Source: Cenarchaeum sp. SB0662_bin_33 (lineage in GTDB: Archaea > Thermoproteota > Nitrososphaeria > Nitrososphaerales > Nitrosopumilaceae). Taken from it: a stretch of 15,190 bases of DNA. A program made the position numbers and the translations under genes. The stretch lies in contig VXON01000182.1 in NCBI GenBank assembly GCA_009840065.1, positions 1-15,190 of the forward strand, read 5' to 3'. Shown here piece by piece: positions 1-6,574 of the stretch (position 1 is its first letter; every line of letters starts with the position of its first letter). Under the pieces are notes generated by a model that was given only the letters and a program-made list of their open reading frames with translations, had not been told where the DNA came from and searched no databases.

Positions 1-18
1 GGATTTTTCCACTCCTAG

Positions 19-39
19 CACCTAGGTGTCAATTGGCAC
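19..39. repeat. Overlapping palindrome cluster
   Basis: A perfect 10-bp palindrome, CACCTAGGTG, occupies 19-28. Its GTG half is shared with a second, imperfect palindrome at 26-39 (GTGTCAATTGGCAC), giving a CAC...GTG...CAC series. CCTAG at 14-18 and CTAGG at 22-26 form a further inverted pair. This could be a protein-binding site for a gene beyond the left edge, but the function is unknown. Confidence 0.4.
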
Positions 40-140
40 TTTTTCACTTTCTGAGAGGAGCAGAAAACTTTTGCATAATGCTCAGTTGTGTTGAAACATG
101 GAAACTACGCAAACTCAACGTCTGGGATGAATTGTGCACG

Positions 141-170
141 GTTATCGGTCCGGCTCCGGCCTCCGATAAT
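141..170. other. GC-rich hairpin in the non-coding left flank
   Basis: TTATCGG at 142-148 pairs with CCGATAA at 163-169, and a G-U pair can extend it to 141/170. Inside, GGC at 152-154 pairs with GCC at 159-161. It stands out as a GC-rich island in an otherwise AT-rich gap. It may be part of a structured RNA or a DNA-binding site. It lacks a tRNA T-loop consensus. Confidence 0.35.
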
Positions 171-266
171 TAGGAATATTACAATAGGAAGTCTTACACA
201 GTTAGGTATTCTGCGCACGTATTATTAACCACATTTACGAGTTCAATTTTGGCTGATTATATTGTG

Positions 267-272
267 AAAAAA
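267..272 (-). terminator. Oligo-T terminator candidate for the HEPN gene
   Basis: Read on the minus strand this is six consecutive T residues, about 20 nt past the HEPN stop codon. Archaeal RNA polymerase commonly terminates at such U-runs. No hairpin is needed or seen. Confidence 0.35.
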
Positions 273-291
273 GCTTGGTTCATACTCCTTA

Positions 292-810
292 TTATTGTGG
301 TGGAACAAGTCCTAGCTTCTTTTCTAGCGCCCGTCTCCTGAAATTAGGTCTTTGATGTTCGTAAATCTGTGATATTAAATCATAACAGTGTAGCCTGAGT
401 CGCAGTCGGTTCACATGGTTTAGCCTGCGGCCATGCCTTATGTCGTTGCGAAGTGATTGTATTACGTCCATCTTGTAGGTGAACACATTCTTTATCTGGA
501 ATATAGACTCAAAATGTTCGCTCCAGGTATCCCTCCTTGTTATTATTTTGCAGTATGCATCAAAGTTGATGTACTCTAGTATCGTATAATCCGGCTTGTT
601 GAGTACATCAGCCATCTTCTTCTCCTGTGCGTGTCGAGCTTTTGAGGACTCTTGTATCTCGGGTGGCAGGTACCTCTTCTCCCAGTCCGGTATGGCCGAC
701 AGCCTCTTCACTATAAAGTCCCTGAACAGTTTTTCAAAGATATCAAGTACGTCTGAATCACTTGGTGTTACGTCTGTTCTATTTGGCGCCCCAGATCTTG
801 TACTGGCCAT
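292..810 (-). CDS. HEPN-domain protein (Swt1-like HEPN), solitary
   Basis: A 172-residue soluble protein. The N-terminal 20 residues look disordered. Residues 20-70 are charged and helical, with many Lys, Glu and Arg. Residues 75-150 form the recognisable part: a hydrophobic helix, then R121-N-D-I-R-H126, matching the R-x4-6-H motif of HEPN nucleases and RNA-binding helices, followed by Arg-rich helices. HEPN domains occur in RNases, toxins and RNA-processing proteins such as Swt1, so an RNA-linked role is inferred. The substrate is unknown. The start at 810 is supported by a TTTTTAAA box at 831-838, the right distance for a leaderless mRNA. It is divergent from the dCMP deaminase gene. No MNT nucleotidyltransferase or other antitoxin partner is adjacent within the window; a partner could lie left of the edge, although 291 nt separate the gene from it. 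Confidence 0.65.
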   Translation of the reverse strand: MASTRSGAPNRTDVTPSDSDVLDIFEKLFRDFIVKRLSAIPDWEKRYLPPEIQESSKARHAQEKKMADVLNKPDYTILEYINFDAYCKIITRRDTWSEHFESIFQIKNVFTYKMDVIQSLRNDIRHGRRLNHVNRLRLRLHCYDLISQIYEHQRPNFRRRALEKKLGLVPPQ

Positions 811-830
811 GCCCTATATGCGTAGGCACG

Positions 831-838
831 TTTAAAAA
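831..838 (-). promoter_or_regulatory. TATA-like box for the HEPN gene
   Basis: On the minus strand the bases read TTTTTAAA, centred about 25 nt ahead of the ATG at 810. This spacing fits an archaeal promoter that starts transcription at or next to the start codon. Confidence 0.5.
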
Positions 839-887
839 TTTGTACTTTGGGCAAAGACTACTTTTTACCCATGTGTACCATGGTGGA

Positions 888-916
888 CAGGCACAGAAGT
901 TAGATGGTCAGGCACA
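888..916. repeat. Direct repeat CAGGCACA, 21-bp period
   Basis: CAGGCACA occurs at 888-895 and again at 909-916, exactly 21 bp apart, or about two helical turns. The pair lies just upstream of the deaminase TATA-like box at 931-938. It is a candidate binding site for a regulator. The element is short and chance is possible. Confidence 0.3.
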
Positions 917-930
917 AGCCAACAACAAGT

Positions 931-938
931 CATATATC
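931..938 (+). promoter_or_regulatory. TATA-like box for the deaminase-polB unit
   Basis: CATATATC is centred about 28 nt upstream of the ATG at 963. This supports that ATG, and not the longer upstream reading frame, as the real start. Confidence 0.5.
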
Positions 939-962
939 CCAAAGCGCACACCATACTATACA

Positions 963-1475
963 ATGAAGTTTGAGCGGCCCAGTTGGGATGAATACTTTAT
1001 GATTCAGGCAGAATTGGCCAGCCTGCGCTCCAACTGCATAGTCCGAAAGGTGGGCGCCGTCATTGCAAAGGGGAACAGGCAGCTGGCCACCGGATACAAT
1101 GGAACGCCGCCGGGCATAGCAAACTGCTATGAGAACGGATGCGAGCGATGCTGTGACCGAATACATGGCAGAATAAGGTCCGGCGAGCACCTAGACAAGT
1201 GCATGTGTACGCACGCGGAAGCCAACGCCATAATACACTGCGCTATACTCGGAGTTAATACCACAAGCGGGTCTACACTATACAGTACGCTATCCCCTTG
1301 TCTTGAGTGTACAAAGCTGGCCATCACCATAGGAGTCCAGCGAATCGTATACATGACTGCATACTCTGTGGATACGCAGGCCCTCATTATGGATGCGGGT
1401 ATAAAGACCACCCGAATGGACAAGACGCAGGTGGGTAGGTGGGTGAACATGCTGGCATCCACGTACAGGGAGTGA
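963..1475 (+). CDS. dCMP deaminase (deoxycytidylate deaminase)
   Basis: A 170-residue zinc-dependent deaminase of the cytidine/deoxycytidylate family. It converts dCMP to dUMP, feeding thymidylate synthesis. The catalytic zinc signature is present: H84-A-E86 supplies a ligand and the proton-shuttling Glu, and P112-C113-x-x-C116 supplies the other ligands. The Cys-rich insert at residues 55-82 (C55, C60, C63, C64, C80, C82) before HAE is typical of dCMP deaminases and distinguishes them from tRNA and CMP/cytidine deaminases. The reading frame is open upstream to 762, but residues before the chosen Met have no family similarity, and the TATA-like box at 931-938 fits leaderless transcription from 963. 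polB follows 6 nt later and is probably co-transcribed, linking dNTP supply to replication. Confidence 0.9.
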   Translation: MKFERPSWDEYFMIQAELASLRSNCIVRKVGAVIAKGNRQLATGYNGTPPGIANCYENGCERCCDRIHGRIRSGEHLDKCMCTHAEANAIIHCAILGVNTTSGSTLYSTLSPCLECTKLAITIGVQRIVYMTAYSVDTQALIMDAGIKTTRMDKTQVGRWVNMLASTYRE

Positions 1476-1476
1476 T
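1469..1476 (+). promoter_or_regulatory. Ribosome binding site deciding the TTG start of polB
   Basis: GGAGTGAT resembles the archaeal Shine-Dalgarno GGAGGTGAT and spans the deaminase stop codon. It ends 5 nt ahead of the TTG at 1482. The next in-frame Met codon is at 1521, with no such site close by, so TTG is preferred. Confidence 0.5.
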
Positions 1477-1481
1477 GTATA

Positions 1482-4400
1482 TTGTCGGAGATTATAAAAT
1501 CAGAGAATGTTCCCCCATCCATGCTGGTCTCGGCCACATACGATGGCAAGGCAAAGACAGCCGTCCTGAAGTTTTACGAGCCCGAATCAAAGAACATAAT
1601 ACTGTGGAACGATACAACGGGTCACAGGCCCTACTGTTATACGGACTTGACCCCCCATGAGGTAAACATAAAGCTGGGTGATCGGCCAGACATAGTCGAT
1701 GTGTCACCGGTCGCACTCTATGACCTGGCAAAAGACAAGCGGATAACAATGACAAAGATTACGACCACGGATCCACTGTCTATAGGCGGCACAAATAGTG
1801 ATAAAAGTATTCGAAATATAATAAACACATGGGAGTCGGATATCAAATACTATGAGAACTACCTGTACGATCATGGCCTCATAGTTGGCAGATATTACTC
1901 CATAAAAGACTCCAAGATACAGGGCCATGATAAAAACATATCAAAAGAGATCAAGATGGCCCTAAAGTCACTCCTCTGGGATAATATTACCAGTGATGAG
2001 ATGGTAGATACAAAACAGTTTCAAGAGTTCATAAATGAGTGGGCCAATCTCCTAAACCAACCCATACCGCCCATACGGCGGGTTGCCGTAGACATAGAGA
2101 TAGATGCAGAAGAGGGGCGCATACCAGACCCACGATTGGCCGAGAAGAGAGTTACGGCGGTGGGCTTTGATGGTACGGAGGGCTTTAGTCAGGTATTTGT
2201 CCTAGAGACCGGTGTGAGTCGAGGGAGTAATGAGCTGGGCCCGAATGTAAAGATAAAGTTTTACGATGATGAAAAAAAGATGATACAGGACACATTTGAT
2301 ATAATACAGAATTTCCCATTTCTGCTGACCTATAATGGTGATGAGTTTGATCTGCCATACCTGTATTACAGGGCCAAACTGCTGGGCATTGCAGATGATG
2401 ACAACCCCTTATTCATGATGAAGAATGCCGCCACGCTAAAGGAAGGCATACACCTGGACCTGTATAGGACGATGTCAAACAGGTCGTTTCAGATATACGC
2501 ATTCTCGGGAAAATATTCCACGTTTGGTCTGGACGCGGTGGCCTCAGCCATACTAGGTGAAAAAAAGATAGACTATGGTAAAAAATTAAGCGAGTTGACA
2601 CTATATGAGACGGCCAACTACTGTTGGAATGATGCCCGGATTACACTAAGGCTCACCACATTTAATAATAATTTGTTGATGAATTTACTGATTATAATAA
2701 GCAGAATAGGCAGGATGCCTGTTGATGACATAGCGCGTTTTGGTGTTTCACAGTGGATTCGAAGTTTGCTATATTTTGAGCATCGCAAGATAAAGGCGCT
2801 GATTCCACAACAGGGCCAGCTACAGGAGCGTTCCAAGGATATCGCGGCGGATGCCGTAATAAAGGATAAAAAATATCGCGGCGGACTGGTAATCGAGCCC
2901 ACCGAGGGAGTACATTTTGCAGTGGTCGTGATGGATTTTGCAAGTCTGTACCCCAGCATAATAAAGGTAAAAAATCTATCATACGAGACTGTCCGATGCG
3001 CACACCCAGAGTGTCGAAAAAATACCATACCAAAGACAAAACATTGGGTATGTGAAAAGAAGAACGGTCTGACATCTTTAATTATAGGATCACTGCGCGA
3101 TCTGCGCGTAAACTACTACAAGGCATTATCCAAATCACCCGATGCCAGCGAGCAGGAGAGGCAGCAGTATACTGTAATCACACAGGCCCTCAAGGTAATA
3201 CTAAACGCCAGCTATGGCGTAATGGGGGCGCAGATATTTCCACTGTACTTTCTACCGGCAGCCGAAGCCACGACCGCCGTGGGCAGGTACACCATACAGG
3301 AGACCGCCAAGATATGTGATGATGCGGGAATAAAGGTGCTGTACGGCGATAGTGTTGTGGGCAGTACGCCGGTTACAATATTAATGAATAATACGATAAA
3401 AATAATTCCAATTGAAGAATTATTTAAAATAATTACCAATAATATTCAGATATGGACGGATGATGGTTTTCAGCATATAAAACACGTATACCGGCACAGG
3501 GTACAAAAGAAGATATACAGCATACTGACCGATACCGGCTTTGTACAGTGTACCGAAGATCACAGCCTGATAATAAATAAAAAAGAGACAAAGCCTGCCG
3601 AGCTAGGCTGCGGGGATATGGTAAATCAGTTGCCCATTCATAAAATATTACATAATACTGAAATCCCAGAGGAGGCCGCATACTGGTGTGGATTCATTAC
3701 GGCATTTATTTCAAATATTAATACAAACCAAGCCACACTATTAGAATATAATACGTCCAGTGTTTTAAAAACACATTTTTTTAGCAATAACAATATTCGG
3801 GCATTTAATAGTGGAATAAAACATTACCAGAGAGACCCCGGCTGCCGCATATACATGACACAGTATAAACACCACATTCTACAGTGGATAATCACCATAT
3901 TGGATGTGGTCAATATAGCATACTCATTAAATATATCAGAGGAGGGCATTATCCGGATTACTCCGGGATTGCGCCAGAGTACTCATCCGCACAAAATCAA
4001 GAATATAACAGTACGATGCATGGACGACTATGTATATGATGTCGAGACTGCAAATCATCATTTCTGCGGGGGGGTTGGCAACATTCTGCTCCACAATACA
4101 GACTCGCTATTCCTAAAGAATCCCAGTCAGGATCAGATAAAATATGTCACAGGTAGGGCCAAGAAGAATCATGGTGTTGACTTGGAGGTAGACAAAGAGT
4201 ACAGGTACTGTGTGCTGTCCAACAGAAAAAAGAACTATTTTGGCGTATTAAAGGAGGGGCGGGTTGACGTCAAGGGCCTGACGGGTAAAAAGTCCCACAC
4301 GCCTCAGTTCATAAAGACGTTATTTGCGGATATAACAGGCATACTTTCATCTGTAAAAGACAGAGACGAGTTCGAGCTGGCACGGAACGCCATATCTTCA

Positions 4401-4769
4401 AAGATAGCAGAGTGCGCAAGACACCTAGAGGATCATGTAATACCCATGGAAGAGCTAACATTCAACATGATGCTGAGTAAGAATCTGTCAGACTATACAA
4501 GAACCATACCACAGCATGTGAGGGCCGCCCAGCTCATGGACAACAGTAGGGATATCAAGCGCGGTACCATAATATCATATGTAAAGACCAACAACCGCAT
4601 AGGCGTAAAGCCGTTATCCATGGCAAAGCCTGAAGACATAGACGTAAAGAAGTATCTTGAATTTATGGAGTCTACATTAGATCAAATAATGGCCCCACTA
4701 AACATGGACTTTGAGTCGGTACTTGGTAAGCCAAAGCAGACATCGCTGGATCAATTCTTCTACGGTTAA
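1482..4769 (+). CDS. polB: Family B DNA polymerase with an in-frame intein (precursor)
   Basis: A 1095-residue precursor that becomes 846 residues after loss of the intein (residues 624-872), the usual size for archaeal replicative B polymerases. Proofreading motifs are intact: Exo I D204-I-E206, Exo II N285-GDE-F289-D290, Exo III Y380-x3-D384. Polymerase motifs: A with D485 and SLYPS 488-492, B K571-VILNASYG578, and C Y621-G-D623 joined after splicing to T873-D-S875. A thumb region with a KKNYFG-type motif follows. The last residues, Q1086-TSLDQFF1093, form a textbook PIP box for PCNA binding. The start is TTG, supported by the GGAGTGAT site. Without splicing the catalytic Asp pair would be 250 residues apart, so activity should depend on the intein. 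The gene follows the dCMP deaminase and is followed by tpiA after 36 nt. Confidence 0.95.
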   Translation: MSEIIKSENVPPSMLVSATYDGKAKTAVLKFYEPESKNIILWNDTTGHRPYCYTDLTPHEVNIKLGDRPDIVDVSPVALYDLAKDKRITMTKITTTDPLSIGGTNSDKSIRNIINTWESDIKYYENYLYDHGLIVGRYYSIKDSKIQGHDKNISKEIKMALKSLLWDNITSDEMVDTKQFQEFINEWANLLNQPIPPIRRVAVDIEIDAEEGRIPDPRLAEKRVTAVGFDGTEGFSQVFVLETGVSRGSNELGPNVKIKFYDDEKKMIQDTFDIIQNFPFLLTYNGDEFDLPYLYYRAKLLGIADDDNPLFMMKNAATLKEGIHLDLYRTMSNRSFQIYAFSGKYSTFGLDAVASAILGEKKIDYGKKLSELTLYETANYCWNDARITLRLTTFNNNLLMNLLIIISRIGRMPVDDIARFGVSQWIRSLLYFEHRKIKALIPQQGQLQERSKDIAADAVIKDKKYRGGLVIEPTEGVHFAVVVMDFASLYPSIIKVKNLSYETVRCAHPECRKNTIPKTKHWVCEKKNGLTSLIIGSLRDLRVNYYKALSKSPDASEQERQQYTVITQALKVILNASYGVMGAQIFPLYFLPAAEATTAVGRYTIQETAKICDDAGIKVLYGDSVVGSTPVTILMNNTIKIIPIEELFKIITNNIQIWTDDGFQHIKHVYRHRVQKKIYSILTDTGFVQCTEDHSLIINKKETKPAELGCGDMVNQLPIHKILHNTEIPEEAAYWCGFITAFISNINTNQATLLEYNTSSVLKTHFFSNNNIRAFNSGIKHYQRDPGCRIYMTQYKHHILQWIITILDVVNIAYSLNISEEGIIRITPGLRQSTHPHKIKNITVRCMDDYVYDVETANHHFCGGVGNILLHNTDSLFLKNPSQDQIKYVTGRAKKNHGVDLEVDKEYRYCVLSNRKKNYFGVLKEGRVDVKGLTGKKSHTPQFIKTLFADITGILSSVKDRDEFELARNAISSKIAECARHLEDHVIPMEELTFNMMLSKNLSDYTRTIPQHVRAAQLMDNSRDIKRGTIISYVKTNNRIGVKPLSMAKPEDIDVKKYLEFMESTLDQIMAPLNMDFESVLGKPKQTSLDQFFYG
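3351..4097 (+). mobile_element. Intein inserted in polymerase motif C (YGD/TDS)
   Basis: A 249-residue protein-splicing element in frame within polB. It begins with Ser1 directly after Y-G-D (block A, SVVGSTPVTI) and carries a block B T68-E-D-H71. Near the end there is a block F (VYDVET...HHFC) and a block G ending L-L-H248-N249, followed by Thr at the +1 position. All residues expected for splicing are therefore present: Ser1, TxxH, penultimate His, terminal Asn, Thr+1. The stretch between the splicing blocks is about 130 residues. It keeps a GFITAF-like remnant at 114-119 but lacks the acidic residue of a LAGLIDADG helix, so the homing endonuclease looks degenerate. The DNA is visibly AT-richer than the flanking extein, consistent with separate origin. 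Motif C is a known intein site in archaeal B polymerases. Confidence 0.92.
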
Positions 4770-4805
4770 AACATATGTGGGACCTCACATGACAATAATA
4801 GTATA

Positions 4806-5480
4806 ATGTTACTGATAAACTGCAAAAACTATACCAATATGTCCGATAATGATACAAGGAACTTTGTCAGGGGTGCGCATGAGGTGTCCCGGAACAGTGG
4901 CACAGAGATAGTCATATCCCCGCCCCAGCATCTGCTCAAATGGCTGACGGGTTTGGGCATCAACATAATGGCACAGCATGTGGATACTGCAAGTCCGGGC
5001 AGCTCCACGGGCCATATTACACCCGAGTTGTTAAAAAATTCAGGAATATATGGTACCATAATAAACCACAGCGAACACCGTATACCACCAGACGACATAA
5101 AAAAGACCATACATACATTAAAGGAGTTAAAGATGGTGTCAGTAGTCTGCACCCAGAGTGTTGATGAGACCATAATGTGTGCCAGAATGAGACCGGATTA
5201 TGTGGCCATTGAGCCGCCAGAACTTATTGGTACAGGCAAATCCATATCCACACAGCAGCCAACTCTGATACGGGATGCGCGCAGCGGAATGAACAAGTTA
5301 GATACACATACAAGGCTGCTGTGCGGTGCGGGAATTGTCAATGGTCGTGATGTGAGTGCGGCCCTGAGGTTGGGCGCCAGCGGCGTACTGGTAGCCAGTG
5401 GTGTGGTAAAGGTCGATGAGCCCCTGCAGGTTCTTGAGGAATTGGCAGATGTCTTTGTACATCAGCCTGAAGAAAAGTAG
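4806..5480 (+). CDS. tpiA: Triosephosphate isomerase
   Basis: A 224-residue archaeal-type TIM, shorter than the roughly 250 residues of bacterial and eukaryotic enzymes, as usual for the tetrameric archaeal family. It interconverts dihydroxyacetone phosphate and glyceraldehyde 3-phosphate in glycolysis and gluconeogenesis. Active-site residues are visible: N5-x-K7 in the first strand, AQHVD 56-60, electrophilic His88 in the NHSEHR stretch, catalytic Glu136 in IEPPELIGTG, and the phosphate-binding GAGI 174-177 with GVLVASG 193-199. The ATG at 4806 places N5 and K7 where the family has them. No good TATA-like box lies at the leaderless distance, so it may be co-transcribed with polB, 36 nt upstream. 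Its 3' end overlaps the convergent kinase gene by 19 nt. Confidence 0.93.
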   Translation: MLLINCKNYTNMSDNDTRNFVRGAHEVSRNSGTEIVISPPQHLLKWLTGLGINIMAQHVDTASPGSSTGHITPELLKNSGIYGTIINHSEHRIPPDDIKKTIHTLKELKMVSVVCTQSVDETIMCARMRPDYVAIEPPELIGTGKSISTQQPTLIRDARSGMNKLDTHTRLLCGAGIVNGRDVSAALRLGASGVLVASGVVKVDEPLQVLEELADVFVHQPEEK

Positions 5481-6265
5481 GTTCCCGTATATCTGCCGCG
5501 CAGTATGTCGGTAATTCTATCAGGTTTGTTTCCATTGACAAAGAACACATCTATGCCGCCGTTGCATATCTCTGTGGCGACACTGACTTTTCGTACCATG
5601 CCGCCAGTTACATCATTCTGCTGTGGGTTATTGGGTATGGCAATGTCGGCCAGTTCCCGAGTGTCCATCCTGGGTATAACCTTTTTAGTCTCCATGGATT
5701 CGTACAGTCCATCGACATTCAGGGTAAATACCGCAAGCCGGGGACGCAGTATGGATGAGAGCATCTCCATTATGACATCGCCCGATAGTATATACGACAT
5801 GCCACTCCCATGCCACATGGCATCACCATACGTTACAGGGCACATGCCAGACTCGGCAATGGTCTGCAGCTCCCGCACCCGCTCAGGTATAGTGTTGTGT
5901 ATGTTGGGGATATTGTTATTATTATGATATGGTGCATCATTGCTATATACCAGTACGGATGGCGGGCAGCAGTATGGCCGCAGTTCGCACTGGGATAGCA
6001 CATCAAGTATCAGGTTGTTTAGTCGCACCATCGAATTACGGACTATTGAGAACCCATCTAGGCTATAATGTCTAGGCGCGGTATGCATATCATACTGTAC
6101 TGAATAGTAATGCCCAAATGAGCCGCCGCCATGTATTATAATGACAGGCTCAGACTCGGATAGCACCCGTATGGCCTCACCCATCACGTGTACCGTTTCT
6201 TTTCTAAACGAGAGGGGGACAGACTTGTCTGTAATTACAGAACCGCCAAATTTTATCAGAATCAT
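5462..6265 (-). CDS. Isopentenyl phosphate kinase
   Basis: A 267-residue member of the amino acid kinase fold family. It phosphorylates isopentenyl phosphate to isopentenyl diphosphate in the archaeal alternative mevalonate pathway, providing precursors for membrane lipids. Visible motifs: the N-terminal K5-FGGSVITDK, the glycine-rich IIHGGGSFGHYY with H52 (the His typical of IPK), SGDVIM near 161-166, NVDGLY 183-188, and DVTGGM..K 218-226. The frame is open for six more codons to 6283, but an AT-rich box at 6285-6297 sits 26 nt from the ATG at 6265 and would overlap the longer start. The conserved MILIKFGGS beginning also fits 6265. It is convergent with and overlaps tpiA, and divergent from the DUF5679 gene. 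Confidence 0.9.
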   Translation of the reverse strand: MILIKFGGSVITDKSVPLSFRKETVHVMGEAIRVLSESEPVIIIHGGGSFGHYYSVQYDMHTAPRHYSLDGFSIVRNSMVRLNNLILDVLSQCELRPYCCPPSVLVYSNDAPYHNNNNIPNIHNTIPERVRELQTIAESGMCPVTYGDAMWHGSGMSYILSGDVIMEMLSSILRPRLAVFTLNVDGLYESMETKKVIPRMDTRELADIAIPNNPQQNDVTGGMVRKVSVATEICNGGIDVFFVNGNKPDRITDILRGRYTGTYFSSG

Positions 6266-6284
6266 GCCTGAATATCCACACATG

Positions 6285-6297
6285 TATAATATTAATT
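6285..6297 (-). promoter_or_regulatory. TATA-like box for isopentenyl phosphate kinase
   Basis: On the minus strand this AT-only stretch reads AATTAATATTATA and is centred 26 nt ahead of the ATG at 6265. It supports a leaderless mRNA and the shorter protein. Confidence 0.5.
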
Positions 6298-6303
6298 AGG
6301 GCT

Positions 6304-6320
6304 TCCTATAGACTGTAGGA
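6304..6320. promoter_or_regulatory. 17-bp near-palindrome between divergent promoters
   Basis: TCCTATAGACTGTAGGA has 8-bp arms that match at seven of eight positions around a central A. It lies between the TATA-like boxes of the divergent kinase and DUF5679 genes. An operator for a dimeric regulator is plausible; an RNA hairpin with one G-U pair is the alternative. Confidence 0.35.
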
Positions 6321-6359
6321 TGCAGCTCCCGCACGCACAAAAAAACCTCAATCAGAAGG

Positions 6360-6370
6360 TATAATATATA
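6360..6370 (+). promoter_or_regulatory. TATA box for the DUF5679 gene
   Basis: TATAATATATA is the clearest TATA box in the window, centred 26 nt ahead of the ATG at 6391. Leaderless transcription is expected. Confidence 0.6.
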
Positions 6371-6390
6371 ACAAAATTTACACACCAAGT

Positions 6391-6540
6391 ATGGTACAAG
6401 GATATTGTGTCAAATGTCGCAAATCAGTCGAGATGAAAGATCCGGTAGAGGTAACTATGAAGAATGGCCGCGCCGCCGTAAAGGGAACATGTCCCGAGAC
6501 GGGTAGTACGGTATATCGTATTGGTAAATTAAATAACTGA
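6391..6540 (+). CDS. Small zinc-ribbon-like protein (DUF5679 type)
   Basis: A 49-residue protein. It starts MVQGYCVKCRK, continues with a charged segment containing MKNGRAAVKG, then TCPETGSTVYRIGK. The pattern of Y-C-V-K-C-R-K, N-G-R-x-A-V-x-G-x-C-P and a closing Y-R-I-G resembles the DUF5679 family of small archaeal and bacterial proteins, thought to be zinc ribbons. Only C6, C9 and C34 are present: where a second CxxC would normally appear the sequence reads C34-P-E-T, so one ligand is missing or supplied by another residue. A strong TATA box and the absence of a competing start make it a real gene. It lies 34 nt before aIF2-beta. Its molecular role is unknown. Confidence 0.8.
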   Translation: MVQGYCVKCRKSVEMKDPVEVTMKNGRAAVKGTCPETGSTVYRIGKLNN

Positions 6541-6545
6541 AAACC

Positions 6546-6553
6546 CATATAGG
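6546..6553 (+). promoter_or_regulatory. TATA-like box for aIF2-beta
   Basis: CATATAGG is centred about 26 nt ahead of the ATG at 6575, in the 34-nt gap after the DUF5679 gene. It is a weaker match to the TATA consensus. Read-through from the upstream gene is also possible. Confidence 0.35.
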
Positions 6554-6574
6554 TAGTCTTTCTACTATTTATTT

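Larger units (their letters stand above)
1..291. other. Gene-free left flank with palindromes and a hairpin
   Basis: No supportable gene was found here. One plus-strand frame stays open from the window edge to about 173, but its predicted peptide is rich in Cys, Leu and Phe, resembles nothing I know, and lacks the codon habits of the neighbouring genes. Minus-strand frames are broken by early stops. The stretch holds a palindrome cluster at 19-39, a GC-rich hairpin at 141-170, and a T-run on the minus strand at 267-272 that could end the HEPN gene transcript. Confidence 0.5.

Noticed and set aside
3..173. Open plus-strand frame reaching in from the left edge
   Set aside because: It lacks neighbour-like codon usage, shows no recognisable motif, runs through the palindromes and GC hairpin, and is short enough to be chance.
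762..962. Upstream extension of the dCMP deaminase frame by 67 codons
   Set aside because: The extra residues show no family similarity, overlap the HEPN promoter, and include the deaminase's own TATA-like box. The ATG at 963 fits both protein alignment and promoter spacing.
1127..1549. 140-codon minus-strand frame opposite the deaminase
   Set aside because: It lies antisense to a well-supported gene with clear catalytic motifs, and its translation shows no recognisable domain.
6266..6283. Longer isopentenyl phosphate kinase start at 6283
   Set aside because: The AT-rich promoter box would lie directly next to this start codon, and the family begins at M-I-L-I-K-F-G-G.
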